From: Gemmatimonadota bacterium
GTDB taxonomy: Bacteria; Gemmatimonadota; Gemmatimonadetes; Longimicrobiales; Gaopeijiaceae
Length of the DNA stretch: 64,000 bases
Reading direction: 5' to 3'
Assembly (NCBI GenBank): GCA_022823365.1
Contig: JAJDXG010000046.1
Location: 1-64,000, forward strand
Below the pieces are notes generated by a model. It saw only the letters and a list, made by a program, of their open reading frames with translations. It had not been told where the DNA came from and did not search any database. The translations under genes were made by a program, and so were the position numbers. Positions 7,412 through 17,300 of the stretch are shown piece by piece; within the stretch, counting starts at the first letter, position 1; the number at the start of each line of letters is the position of its first letter.

Positions 7412-10400
7412 CCACCACCTGAGGGAGCCCCGCGTCCGCGAGCCGCCGGTTGAGGCGTGGCAAATCGTCGCCGAGCATCCGCTGGAGAATACGCAGCTGT
7501 GCCTCCAGTTCCGCCGACAGCTCCTCGAAGACGGCCTGGTACGCATCGATGGGCGTGCCGTCGCCCCGCTCCAGGTGGCTGCGCAGGCCGGTCAGCCGAT
7601 CGTTCAGCTTGATGGGGAAGGCGATCTTGTCCTTCGGGCTCTGGTTGCGGAGCTGGTAGAGCTCTCCCGCGACCGCCTCGATTCCCGCCGCGAAGCCCGA
7701 CGCTTCGTCGCTGAGGCCGGCGTCGTCGCTCTCGGCGACGATCGCGTCGATCTGGGCACGCAGGTCGCGCGCCAGCAGCACGCTCGTGTTCGCCTGGCTC
7801 TCGGCGTCGCGGATCGCCATCGCCAGGCGGAACTGGTCGGTGAAGGCGGCGGTGGGGATGTCCTCGAGTCTCGGATCCGGGAGCACCTGGAAGGCGGCCT
7901 CCCGGGTCGTGCCATCGACGGTGAGCCGCGCCCGGTAGCGTCCCGGCGGCGCCCAGGGCCCCACTGCGGGGTTGCCCCCCTCCAGGACGATGCCCTCGAA
8001 GGTCACCGCGCCTGGGTAGCGGAGGTTCCAGCGGACCCGTCGGGTGCCCGCATCCTCGCTCTCGTCGACGAGGGTGCGCACGTGCTCGCCGTCGTCGGTC
8101 AGGATGTCGAGCCGCGCGCCCCCCGACGCGCCCACCCGGAAGTCGATGACCGCGGGGACCGATCGCCGGATTGCGTCGGCGGGCTGGAAGAGGTGGATCT
8201 CCGCGCCGGCGACGTCCGTGTCCAGCTGTCGCAGCGTCTCGATGTCGTCGAGGACCCAGAAGGAGCGGCCGTGGGTGCTGATCACCAGGTCGCGCTCCTG
8301 GACGGACAGCCCGGTGACGGGTGTGTCCGGCAGGCGGAACGAGAGGTCGCTCCAGTGCGCACCGGCATCGAAGGAAACGAAGACGCCGCGCTCGGTGCCC
8401 GCGTACAGGAGCCCGGCACGCTTCGGATCCTCCCGAACGACGCGCACGAAGGCACCATCCGGGATGCCCTCGCTGATCCGGGTCCAGGTCGCGCCGTAGT
8501 CGGCGGTCTTCCACGCGTACGGCGCCCGGTCGTCCATCTCATACCGGATCCCGGCTACGAGGGCGCTCCCGGCGTCGTGCGGGGACACCTCCACCGTCAT
8601 GACGCGCGTGTGCGGTGGCATGTCCGGCGGGGTCACGTCGCTCCAGCTCCCGCCGCTATTGCGGGTGACGTGCAGGAGCCCATCGTCCGAGCCTGTCCAG
8701 ATCGTCTCCGCTTCATGCGGCGAAGGCGTGATCGCGTACAGCGTGCCGTAGATCTCGGGTCCGTCCTGGTCCTTGACGATCGGGCCGCCGGAGTCGTCGA
8801 GCGTTTCCGGCTCGGCTCGCGTCAGATCGGGGCTGATCTTCTCCCACGACTTCCCGTCATCGAGGGATCGCCACAGGTGCTGCGATCCGACGTACAGCGC
8901 GTGCGGCGCCGTCGGCGCCACGGTGATGGGATAGGTCCAGTTCCATCGCTCGGGCATGTCGCGCGCGGGCTCGCCCATGACGATGCGCGGCCAGGGCTGG
9001 ATGTCGGTGACCAGGCCTGTCGCGCGGTCGTAGCGGGTGAGGGTGTTGGTCGCTCCCGCGTAGAAGATGTCTGGGTCGGCGGGATGCTGCGCGATGTAGC
9101 CCATCTCGCCTCCGCCCACCGCGTACATCCACTCCGTGCTCGGGCCGCGCGGGTTGCGGAGATGCCCCGGCTCCGACGACACGCACGCCGTGGAGTTGTC
9201 CTGCTGCGCGCCGCACACGTGGTAAGGGAAGTCCGAAGTCGTCGTCAGGCGATAGATCTGCGCCGTCGGATACCGCATCGAGGTCCAGGTCCGGCCCCCG
9301 TTCACGGTGACCACGCCGCCCCCGTCGTTGCCGTTGATCATGCGCAGCGGGTTCGTGGGGTCGATCCAGAGATCGTGATGGTCGGCGTGGGTTTCGGGCA
9401 CGCTCTCCAGCGTCTTGCCGCCGTCGGTCGAGCGCATGAGCCGGAAGTTGAGGATGTAGAGCGTGTTGCGGTCAACCGGGTCCGCTTCTAGGCGCTGGAA
9501 GTAGAAGGCGCGCTGCCAGATGTCGCGATGGCCGTTGATGAACTGCCACGACCCGCCTCCGTCGTCCGACCTGTAGAGTCCCCCGCGCTCGGCCTCGAGG
9601 TTCGCCCACACCCGTTCCGGATCCGCGCCGGACACGGTGATCGTGATCTTGCCGAGGACACCGTCCGGGAGCCCCGGGTTGCGCGTGATCTCGCTCCAGG
9701 TGTCGCCGCCGTCGGTCGACTTGAAGATCCCCGACCCCTCGCCGCCGCTCCACAGGCGCCACGGCTTGCGGTACACCTGCCAGAGCGTCGCGTACAGCAC
9801 GTCTGGATCGCCCGGGTCCATGACCAGGTCGACCGCCCCGGTGCGCTCGTCGCGGAAGAGGACCTTCTCCCAGGTCCTGCCTCCGTCGCTGGTTCGGAAG
9901 ACGCCGCGCTCGGAGTTGGGTCCGAAGGGGTGGCCGAGCGCCGCCACGTAGGCGCGGTCGGGGTCGGTCGGGTGGATGCGGATGCGCCCGATCGCGTGGG
10001 TGTCGGCGAGGCCGAGGTGCCGCCAGCTCTTCCCGGCGTCGTCGGAGCGATAGACGCCGTCGCCCTGGAGGACGTTGGCGCGCAGCTGCACCTCGCCCAT
10101 GCCGATGTAGACGATGTCGGGGTCCGACGGCGCCATCGCGACCGCGCCCACCGAGGCGCTGCCGACCTGGCCGTCGGTTACGGGGGTCCAGGTGGACCCG
10201 CCGTCTGTCGTCTTGAACAGTCCGCCTCCGGTTGCGCCGAAATAGTACTCGAAGGGGCGCTCGGCGTGGCCGGCCACCGCGATCGAGCGGCCGCCCCGGT
10301 CCGGGCCGATGGAGCGCCACTCCATGGGGGGGAGGAGGGAGATGGGGTCCTGGGCGGTGAGGGCGGGCGGCACCGCGACGAGGGAGATCGCACAGAGTAA

Positions 10401-10454
10401 TGGGAGTGTGAGGAGCGGGACTCGAATGGCCGGCGAGGGGTTACTGACGTCCAT
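7383..10454 (-). CDS. Secreted BNR/VPS10-type beta-propeller protein, paralogue 1
   Basis: 1023 residues with a signal peptide (PLLTLPLLCAISLVAVPPAL-TA). The body holds many Asp-box/BNR blades of the form S-x-D-G-G-x-T-W (TTDGGSTW, RSDDAGKSW, RTSDGGRTWE, STDGGDTW). This is the fold shared by sortilin/VPS10 ectodomains, sialidases and xyloglucanases. The opening EWRSIGPDRGGRSIAVAGH marks a large bacterial secreted family usually annotated as glycosyl hydrolase-like. The C-terminal 200 residues are helical (ELYQLRNQSPKDKIAFPIKL). No catalytic sialidase Arg/Tyr/Glu set was identified, so enzymatic activity is not claimed. A paralogue lies at 14377-17640. Confidence 0.85.
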   Translation of the reverse strand: MDVSNPSPAIRVPLLTLPLLCAISLVAVPPALTAQDPISLLPPMEWRSIGPDRGGRSIAVAGHAERPFEYYFGATGGGLFKTTDGGSTWTPVTDGQVGSASVGAVAMAPSDPDIVYIGMGEVQLRANVLQGDGVYRSDDAGKSWRHLGLADTHAIGRIRIHPTDPDRAYVAALGHPFGPNSERGVFRTSDGGRTWEKVLFRDERTGAVDLVMDPGDPDVLYATLWQVYRKPWRLWSGGEGSGIFKSTDGGDTWSEITRNPGLPDGVLGKITITVSGADPERVWANLEAERGGLYRSDDGGGSWQFINGHRDIWQRAFYFQRLEADPVDRNTLYILNFRLMRSTDGGKTLESVPETHADHHDLWIDPTNPLRMINGNDGGGVVTVNGGRTWTSMRYPTAQIYRLTTTSDFPYHVCGAQQDNSTACVSSEPGHLRNPRGPSTEWMYAVGGGEMGYIAQHPADPDIFYAGATNTLTRYDRATGLVTDIQPWPRIVMGEPARDMPERWNWTYPITVAPTAPHALYVGSQHLWRSLDDGKSWEKISPDLTRAEPETLDDSGGPIVKDQDGPEIYGTLYAITPSPHEAETIWTGSDDGLLHVTRNSGGSWSDVTPPDMPPHTRVMTVEVSPHDAGSALVAGIRYEMDDRAPYAWKTADYGATWTRISEGIPDGAFVRVVREDPKRAGLLYAGTERGVFVSFDAGAHWSDLSFRLPDTPVTGLSVQERDLVISTHGRSFWVLDDIETLRQLDTDVAGAEIHLFQPADAIRRSVPAVIDFRVGASGGARLDILTDDGEHVRTLVDESEDAGTRRVRWNLRYPGAVTFEGIVLEGGNPAVGPWAPPGRYRARLTVDGTTREAAFQVLPDPRLEDIPTAAFTDQFRLAMAIRDAESQANTSVLLARDLRAQIDAIVAESDDAGLSDEASGFAAGIEAVAGELYQLRNQSPKDKIAFPIKLNDRLTGLRSHLERGDGTPIDAYQAVFEELSAELEAQLRILQRMLGDDLPRLNRRLADAGLPQVVVREALIADG

Positions 10455-10499
10455 GCTGCCTCCAGATCGGGTCGCGAGCCGACTCGCGGAAGTGTGCCG

Positions 10500-11033
10500 T
10501 CAGAGCAGCCGCTGCAAACCCACGATGAGCCCTACGATCACGGTCGCCTGCACCAGCAGCATGCGGTACATCTGCGCTTTCAGGTTCTTTATGTCGCCGC
10601 GCACCTCGGCGATTTCATGATTGAGGGTCGCTACGTCCGCCCTTCGCTCGGTCGACTCCACTCTCAGTTCGTCACGCAACTGAGCGAACCCCGCCATGGT
10701 CTGATCGCGCAGTTCAGCGATCTCCCCTTTCAACTCTGCCCGGACGTCGGCGATTTCCGCCTTCAACTCCGTTCGGCAGTCAGCGATCTCGGCCTTCGTC
10801 TCATCGCGCAGTTGGGAGATCTCCGTCTTCAGTTCCGTTCGGAGATCCTTCATCTCCGTCTTCAGTTCAGTCCGGAGTTCCCGCACATCGCCTTTCGTTG
10901 CGGCATTGCCTGCGACCGGTCCGCCAAACACGGACACAAGGGCCTCGGCCTGGGACGTCTCGAAGCCTGCCGCCTCGAGCGTTCTCGTCGCCTTGAGCGT
11001 ATCCAGTCCGGTGGTATCCATGGCATCAAACAT
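10500..11033 (-). CDS. Coiled-coil, C-terminally membrane-anchored protein (DUF1640-like), paralogue B
   Basis: 177 residues, clearly paralogous to 4915-5505. It has the same head (GLDTLKATRTLEAAGFE, FGGPVAGNAATK) and the same tail helix (QMYRMLLVQATVIVGLIVGL). The central coiled coil uses related but more diverged heptad/hendecad units (RTELKTEISQLRDETKAEIA). The stop lies 45 bases beyond the start of the upstream-lying propeller gene on the same strand, so the two could be co-transcribed. The function is unknown; a membrane-tethered rod-like adaptor is the structural expectation. Confidence 0.75.
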   Translation of the reverse strand: MFDAMDTTGLDTLKATRTLEAAGFETSQAEALVSVFGGPVAGNAATKGDVRELRTELKTEMKDLRTELKTEISQLRDETKAEIADCRTELKAEIADVRAELKGEIAELRDQTMAGFAQLRDELRVESTERRADVATLNHEIAEVRGDIKNLKAQMYRMLLVQATVIVGLIVGLQRLL

Positions 11034-11164
11034 GTATCGCCACCATCCTCCGCAGCAACTTCGTGAGCCTCTCGGCGCCAGCCTCCGCTCGGTCCGGGAG
11101 ACTGATGGGTCGAGTGCCGAGTCTGATTGGCGCCCTGCGCCATCTCAAATCTCTGGATTCTCAC

Positions 11165-11193
11165 GGGCGAAAGAATGGCGGAATGGGATGAGT
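11165..11193 (-). promoter_or_regulatory. Upstream element shared with coiled-coil paralogue A (copy 2)
   Basis: Same 29-nt element as at 5655, 131 bases upstream of paralogue B. The core GAATGGCGGAATGGG is identical in the two copies, although the DNA between element and start codon has diverged. That favours functional conservation. Confidence 0.35.
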
Positions 11194-11303
11194 CGGCGCA
11201 TCGCGGCTTCGCAGGTGGCGGTGATCGAGCCGGCACGGCAGTTTCCACCTTACGTGCGTTGCGCGGCTGCAATGAGGCGCTCCGTTCAAAGGGGGATGCA
11301 TCG

Positions 11304-11780
11304 ATGAGCGAGATCACGCTCAGGGTAAACGGGGAGACGCATACGCTCGATGTCGATCCGTCGACGCCGCTGTTGTATGTGCTCCGCAACGATCTCGGGC
11401 TGCGGGGGCCGCGCTTCGGCTGCGGATTGGCCCAGTGCGGGACGTGCACGGTGCTCATGGACGGGCGCGCGATTCGCTCGTGCAACCGGCCGGTGTCGCG
11501 TTCGACGGGAGAGATCACGACGCTGGAAGGGCTGCCCGAGGACGGCGAACTCCATCCGGTGCAGCAGGCGTGGATCGACGAGCAGGTGCCGCAGTGCGGG
11601 TACTGCCAGAACGGGCAGATCCTCACCGCGGCGGCGCTGCTGAGCTACAGTCCCAGCCCGAGCGACGACGAGATCCGCGAAGGCATGAACCGCGTGCTCT
11701 GCCGCTGCATGACCTACTACCGGATCCAGTCGGCGGTGAAGCGCGCGGCCGAGGCGATGGCCGAAGGGGAGGACCGATGA
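11304..11780 (+). CDS. 2Fe-2S subunit of a molybdenum hydroxylase (isoquinoline 1-oxidoreductase alpha-like)
   Basis: 158 residues. The plant-type ferredoxin cluster is ligated by Cys40, Cys45, Cys48 and Cys60 (GCGLAQCGTCTV...RSC). The second, helical-domain cluster uses Cys98, Cys101, Cys133 and Cys135 (QCGYCQNGQ...CRC). It passes electrons from the Mo subunit, whose gene overlaps by four bases (ATGA). The ATG at 11304 is used, with a purine-rich AGGGGG upstream. No FAD subunit gene is present, which fits the two-subunit IorAB type that donates to a cytochrome or quinone. Confidence 0.9.
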   Translation: MSEITLRVNGETHTLDVDPSTPLLYVLRNDLGLRGPRFGCGLAQCGTCTVLMDGRAIRSCNRPVSRSTGEITTLEGLPEDGELHPVQQAWIDEQVPQCGYCQNGQILTAAALLSYSPSPSDDEIREGMNRVLCRCMTYYRIQSAVKRAAEAMAEGEDR

Positions 11781-14185
11781 GCGGCGGGCGGAGCGTGCCC
11801 AAGGCGGTCAACGACGCGCTCGCGCGCTGGGGCGGAACCACCTCCCGGCGCGACTTCCTCAAAACTTCGGGGCTGTTCGTCTTCGGGCTTAGCGGCGCGG
11901 GGGCGGTCGGGGCGGGTCGATGGGGATATGGGACGGAACCATCCGGGGACGAGTCCTCCGAGCCCGCTTCCTATCCCGATCCCGACTTCCTCCAGCTCGA
12001 CTCTTGGCTGGTCGTGCACGAGGACGGCAGCGCGACCTTCTACGTCGGCAAGACCGATGGCGGGCAGGGGACCGGGACCGCCACGCAGCAGATGATGTGC
12101 GACGAACTCGACCTCGCCTTCGATCAGGCGACGGTCGTCATGGGCCGGACCGACATGACCGTGGATCAGGGCGGTTCGGGGGGTTCGGATGCGATCGAGC
12201 GCGACGCCATGGTCGGGCGCCGGATCGCGGCGGAGGCCCGGCGCGTGCTCCTGGAGATGGCGTCAGAGCGCTTCGGCGTGCCCGTGGAGGGACTCAGCGT
12301 CAGCGAGGGCGTGATTTCGCTGCGCGACGATCCCGGGCGGACGGTCACGTACGGCGAGCTGATCGGCGGACGGCGCTTCGATGTCGCGCTGACCGGGGGC
12401 AACATCAACGCGACCACCGGTGTCGCGAGCATCAAGCCGGTGCAGGATCTGAAGCTGGTCGGCCAGTCGATCCCGCGCTACGACATCCCGGGCAAGGTGG
12501 ATGCGTCGCTCGAGTGGGCCGTCGATGTGAGGCTCCCCGGGATGGTGCACGCGCGGCATGTGCGGCCGCCCTTCGCGGGGGCGACGCTGGTGGGCATCGA
12601 CGAGTCGTCGGTGCGCGACGTGCCCGGCTTCATCCGTGTGGTGAGCGAGGGCAACTACGTCGCCGTGGTGTGCGAGCGCGAGGAGCAGGCGATCGAGGCC
12701 GCGGAACGCCTCGTGGTCGAGTGGGAGAAGCCCGCCACAGCGCCCTTCCCGGCATCCGACCACCTGTTCGACTACATGCGGGGCGCGGAGCGAGTGCCGG
12801 GGTCGGGGGGACGCGGAGCGGCGCAGACGCAAGGGGATCCCGACGGAGCGCTGGCGAGCGCCGCGACGGTTGTCGAAGCCGCGTACGACATCCCCTTCCA
12901 CGGGCACACCGCCATTGGACCCGCGCACGCCCTGGCCGATCCCTCGGACGGCCAGATGACCATCTACACCAATGATATGAAGCCGTACAGCCACCGGACC
13001 GGGATCGCCGAGTTCCTGGGGATGGACCCGGAGCAGGTGCGGGTGATCTGGATGGAAGGGCCGCAGCTCTACGGGCGCACGGCGGCGGACGACGCGGGCT
13101 TCGAGGCCGCGTACCTGGCCAGGGAGCTGGGCCGGCCCGTGCGGGTGCAGTGGATGCGGCACGAGGAGACGGCGTGGGACACGAAGGGCCCGGCGTTTGC
13201 GATCGACCTGCGGGGAGGGCTGGATGCGGACGGCAACGTGGTCGCTCTGGACTATCAGGGCCGGATCGCCAACTACGCTCACGTCGGGTACAACCAGGCC
13301 CGCACGGTGCTGATCGCGCAGTTGATGGGTTTCCGGCCGGAGCGGCCGTCTCCGGGCGGCGCGCGCGGCCCCGACGAGATGTATTACATCCCGAACCGGC
13401 GCCAGGAGACGCGGGCGGTGCGCTTTCCGCTTGCGTTTGAGACGCCGCTCCGCACCGGCAACCTGCGCGACCCCAACGGCCCGCAGACGACCTTCGCCGG
13501 GGAGTCGTTCATCGACGAGCTGGCCGCGGCCGCGGGTGCCGATCCGGTGGAGTTCCGGCTGCGCCTGCTGCGCGGGGCGACCGACGACGACGAGGCCTTC
13601 CGCCGCGCGCGCTCGATCGCGGTGGTCGAGGCCGCGGCGGAGGCGTACGGGTGGGACGCGCGCCCGTCACCCGGGACGGTGGGGAGCGGGCGCGTGCTGA
13701 CGGGGCGGGGCATCGCGTATGCGTATCGCGCCCGCACCACGATCGCCGTGATCGCCGAGGTCGAGGTCGACCGCGAGACCGGACGGGTGTGGGTACGGCG
13801 CATGGTGTGCGCCCACGACTGCGGCCTGGTGATCAACCCCGACAGCCTCGAGAGCACCATCCAGGGCAACCTCCTGCACGGCATCAGCCGGACGCTCTAC
13901 GAGGAGGTCCGCTTCGACGGCGAGAAGGTCACCAGCGTGGACTGGCGCACACACCCGACCCTCACGCACATGGACACGCCCGAGCGCATCGACGTCGTGA
14001 TGGTGAACGGCGACCCGAACCCCGACCGCCCGGATCTGCGGCCTTATGGAGCAGGGGAGCCGTCGCATCGTCCCGTCCCCGCCGCGGTCGCAAACGCGAT
14101 CTACGACGCGACAGGGGTACGGATGCGGAGGCTGCCGCTGCGGCCGGAGCGGGTGCTGGAGGAGTTGGGGGCGGCGGGGTTGTAG
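11777..14185 (+). CDS. Tat-exported molybdopterin-binding subunit (isoquinoline 1-oxidoreductase beta-like)
   Basis: 802 residues. It opens with a twin-arginine signal, TTSRRDFLKTSG (Arg24-Arg25), so the folded Mo enzyme is exported. The FeS subunit, lacking its own signal, presumably travels with it. Xanthine-oxidase-family features include GGQGTGTATQQMM, GGSGGSDAIERDAM and a C-terminal YGAGEPSHRPV box that carries the active-site Glu of this family. Predicted reaction: hydroxylation of an N-heterocycle or aldehyde using water. The ATG at 11777 overlaps the previous stop. The substrate cannot be told from sequence. Confidence 0.88.
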   Translation: MSGGRSVPKAVNDALARWGGTTSRRDFLKTSGLFVFGLSGAGAVGAGRWGYGTEPSGDESSEPASYPDPDFLQLDSWLVVHEDGSATFYVGKTDGGQGTGTATQQMMCDELDLAFDQATVVMGRTDMTVDQGGSGGSDAIERDAMVGRRIAAEARRVLLEMASERFGVPVEGLSVSEGVISLRDDPGRTVTYGELIGGRRFDVALTGGNINATTGVASIKPVQDLKLVGQSIPRYDIPGKVDASLEWAVDVRLPGMVHARHVRPPFAGATLVGIDESSVRDVPGFIRVVSEGNYVAVVCEREEQAIEAAERLVVEWEKPATAPFPASDHLFDYMRGAERVPGSGGRGAAQTQGDPDGALASAATVVEAAYDIPFHGHTAIGPAHALADPSDGQMTIYTNDMKPYSHRTGIAEFLGMDPEQVRVIWMEGPQLYGRTAADDAGFEAAYLARELGRPVRVQWMRHEETAWDTKGPAFAIDLRGGLDADGNVVALDYQGRIANYAHVGYNQARTVLIAQLMGFRPERPSPGGARGPDEMYYIPNRRQETRAVRFPLAFETPLRTGNLRDPNGPQTTFAGESFIDELAAAAGADPVEFRLRLLRGATDDDEAFRRARSIAVVEAAAEAYGWDARPSPGTVGSGRVLTGRGIAYAYRARTTIAVIAEVEVDRETGRVWVRRMVCAHDCGLVINPDSLESTIQGNLLHGISRTLYEEVRFDGEKVTSVDWRTHPTLTHMDTPERIDVVMVNGDPNPDRPDLRPYGAGEPSHRPVPAAVANAIYDATGVRMRRLPLRPERVLEELGAAGL

Positions 14186-14236
14186 GGAGGACCGCACGCG
14201 CCTTGGCATCCCGAACCCGAAAGGATGGGCACAACC

Positions 14237-14261
14237 CAACTCTGACGTAACGTCAGGGTTG
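14237..14261. promoter_or_regulatory. 25-bp palindrome, copy 2
   Basis: Left arm CAACTCTGACGT, central A at 14249, right arm complementary at all 12 positions if one T-G pair is allowed. It lies 51 bases after the Mo-hydroxylase stop and 115 bases before the propeller gene. Same arrangement as the copy at 3228, with no T-run following. Confidence 0.55.
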
Positions 14262-14376
14262 GGGCGACGATGGGCAGTGTAACCCGCTTGACCCGTCCAA
14301 CCCCCGCTTGCTTGTCGTGCACTTCCGCATCCGGGTAGCTTGAGCGCGCTGATTTGACGCTCCCCTGAAACCCAGG

Positions 14377-17300
14377 ATGGCCGCCGTGATGCGTCCCGCA
14401 CTCAAGCCGTTTCTCCTCGTCGTAACGCTCTCCGCAATCGCACCCGCCCTGACGGACGCGCCGTTCGCCGCGCGGGTCTCGTCTCTCGCCGAAAACATGA
14501 ACGTGGACATCGCGGGCCTGGCCCCGCTTACATCCGCGCTCCACGCGCAGGACCCGCAGGTGGTGCTCGACTCCGCCTTCCTCGCCGGCTATTCCTGGCG
14601 CAACCTCGGCCCGGACCGGGGCGGCCGCTCCATCGCGGTCAGCGGGGTCAAGGGCCGGCCGCAGGAAGCCTATTTCGGCGCCACCGGAGGGGGCCTCTGG
14701 AAGACGGTCGACGGGGGCGACAACTGGTTCCCGGTCACTGACTTCAAGATCAACTCGGCGTCCGTGGGCGCCGTGGCGGTGGCCGAGACCGACCCGGACC
14801 TCGTCTTCATCGGCACGGGCGAGACCTGCATTCGCGGCAACATCCTGCCCGGCGATGGCGTCTACCGGAGCCGCGACGCGGGCGAGACCTGGGAGCACGT
14901 CGGGTTCTCCGAGTCGGACGGCATCTCCAAGATCCGCATCCACCCGACCGATCCGGACATCATCTATGTGGCGTCCTTCGGGAAGTACGGGGTGCCGAGC
15001 GAGGAACGCGGCGTCTTCAGGAGCACCGACGGGGGCGACAGCTGGGAGAGGATCCTCTTCCGCGACGAGCGCACCGGCGCCATCGATATCGCGCTCGACC
15101 GCAACAACCCGGACGTGCTCTACGCGGCGCTCTGGGAGGCCTTCCGCAAGGAGTACACGATGTCCTCCGGAGGGCCGGGCAGCGGCATGTTCAAGAGCGC
15201 CGACGGCGGGACGACGTGGACCGAGATGACGCGCAATCCGGGGATGCCGCCCGAGGGCGTCGTGGGCAAGATCGGGCTAGCGGTCTCAAGCGCGAATTCG
15301 GACCGCGTCTACGCCCTCTTCGAGCACGACGACGGAGGGCTCTTCCAGAGCGATGACGGGGGCGAGAGCTGGGAGCTCATCAACGACGAGCGCCGCATCC
15401 GCCAGCGCGCCTTCTACTACACGCACGTCTTCGCCGACCACCACGACGAGGACGTGGTCTACGTGCAGAACACGTCGTTCTTCCGCTCGACCGACGGCGG
15501 CGCCACCTACGACGTCATCAACAACGGGACCCACGTCGACTTCCACGACTTCTGGATCGACCCCGACGACCCCGCGCACGTCGTGGTCGCGAACGACGGC
15601 GGCGGTGCGGTCAGCTTCACGACCGGCAGCGAGTGGACCGACCAGGAGTTCTCGACGGCCCAGTTCTACCACGGCGTCACGACGGCGCACATCCCGTTCC
15701 ACATCTGCGGCTCGCAGCAGGACAACAGCACGCTCTGCCTGCCCTCGGACTGGAACGCGGGGCGCTTCGCCTCGGCGCTGGCCGACACCGCCGGTGACTC
15801 CGGCGCCCGGGTGCCCGACATCACCGCGGGCTCGATGGACGTGTACTACCGGGCCGGTGGCGGGGAGCCGGGCTACATCGCGCCCGACCCCACGGACCTC
15901 GACGTCTTCTTCTCGGGCACCAACAACGGCCGCTACATCGACAGGTTCAACCGGCGCCTGGGCACCTCGCGCGAGGTCAACCCCTACCCCTGGTTCTACT
16001 CCGGGGAGCCGGCCATCGACATGGTCGAGCGCTGGCAATGGACCTTTCCCATCATCTTCTCGCCCATCGACCCCAACGTGCTGTACGCCTCCTCGAACCG
16101 GCTCTGGCGCACCACCGACGGCGGCACCAACTGGGAGGCGCTGAGCCCCGACCTCACCCGCGCCGACCCCATGACGCTGGGCCGTTCCGGAGGGCCGATC
16201 ACCGGTGACATGAACGGGCCGGAGGTCTACGCGACGATCTTCGCGGTCGGGCCCGGCAAGGTGGACATCGACGTGATCTGGACGGGCTCGGATGACGGGC
16301 TCGTGCACGTGACGCGCGACGGCGGCGCGAACTGGACCAACGTGACGCCCCCGGACATGCCGGACTTCGGGCGCGTAAGCCTGGTCGACGCCTCGGCGTT
16401 CGACGCGAGGAAGGCTTATGTATCGGCGCGCCGGCCGCTACTCGATGATTTTCGGCCCCATATATGGAAGACCGATGATTTCGGGGAGTCCTGGACGCGA
16501 ATCGTTGACGGTATCCGCGGCGACGCCTACGTGAACTCGATCCGCGAGGACCCGAACCGGGCCGGCCTGCTCTACGCCGGCACCAACCACGGCGTCTACA
16601 TCTCCTACGACGACGGCGGCTCCTGGCAGGAACTGAACCCGGACCTGCCCGACATGCCGATCACGGACGTGATCCCCGAGCACGACGAGCTGGCGATGGC
16701 GAGCCACGGGCGCGGCTTCTGGATCCTCGATAACGTCGCGCCGTTGCGGCAGCTGACGCCCGGGACGACTGCGGAGGACCTGGTGCTGTTCGACCCGGCC
16801 GCCGCGTACCGCTCGGCCAACGGGGTCGTGTTGTCGTGGTGGCTTGGGGATGACCCCGGGGAGGCGACGCTCGAGATCATGGACGCGTCGGGCGATGTGG
16901 TGCGCACCTTCGATCCCGCCGTGGAGGGCGAGGAGCGCGACCGCTGGATGGGCCCGGCGCTGCCGATGGAGGCCGGCCTGAACCGCCTGCGCTGGGATCT
17001 CCGCACCGACCCCGCCGCGTCCTTCCCCGGGATGGTCCTCTGGGGCGTCGCCACCATGGCGCCCGCGGTGCCGCCGGGAACCTACACGGCGCGCCTGACC
17101 GTGGACGGCCGCGCGGAGACGACCGAGGTGGAGGTGCGGCGGCATCCGTGGATTACGGACGTGACGGACGAGGACCTGGTCGCCCAGTACGAGTTCGGCG
17201 TGCAGATCCGCGACCGGGTGCACGCGGCCAACTCGGCGGTGATCGCCATCCGGAACGTGAAGGCCCAGCTGGACGACCGGCTGGAGGCGTCGGACGACGA

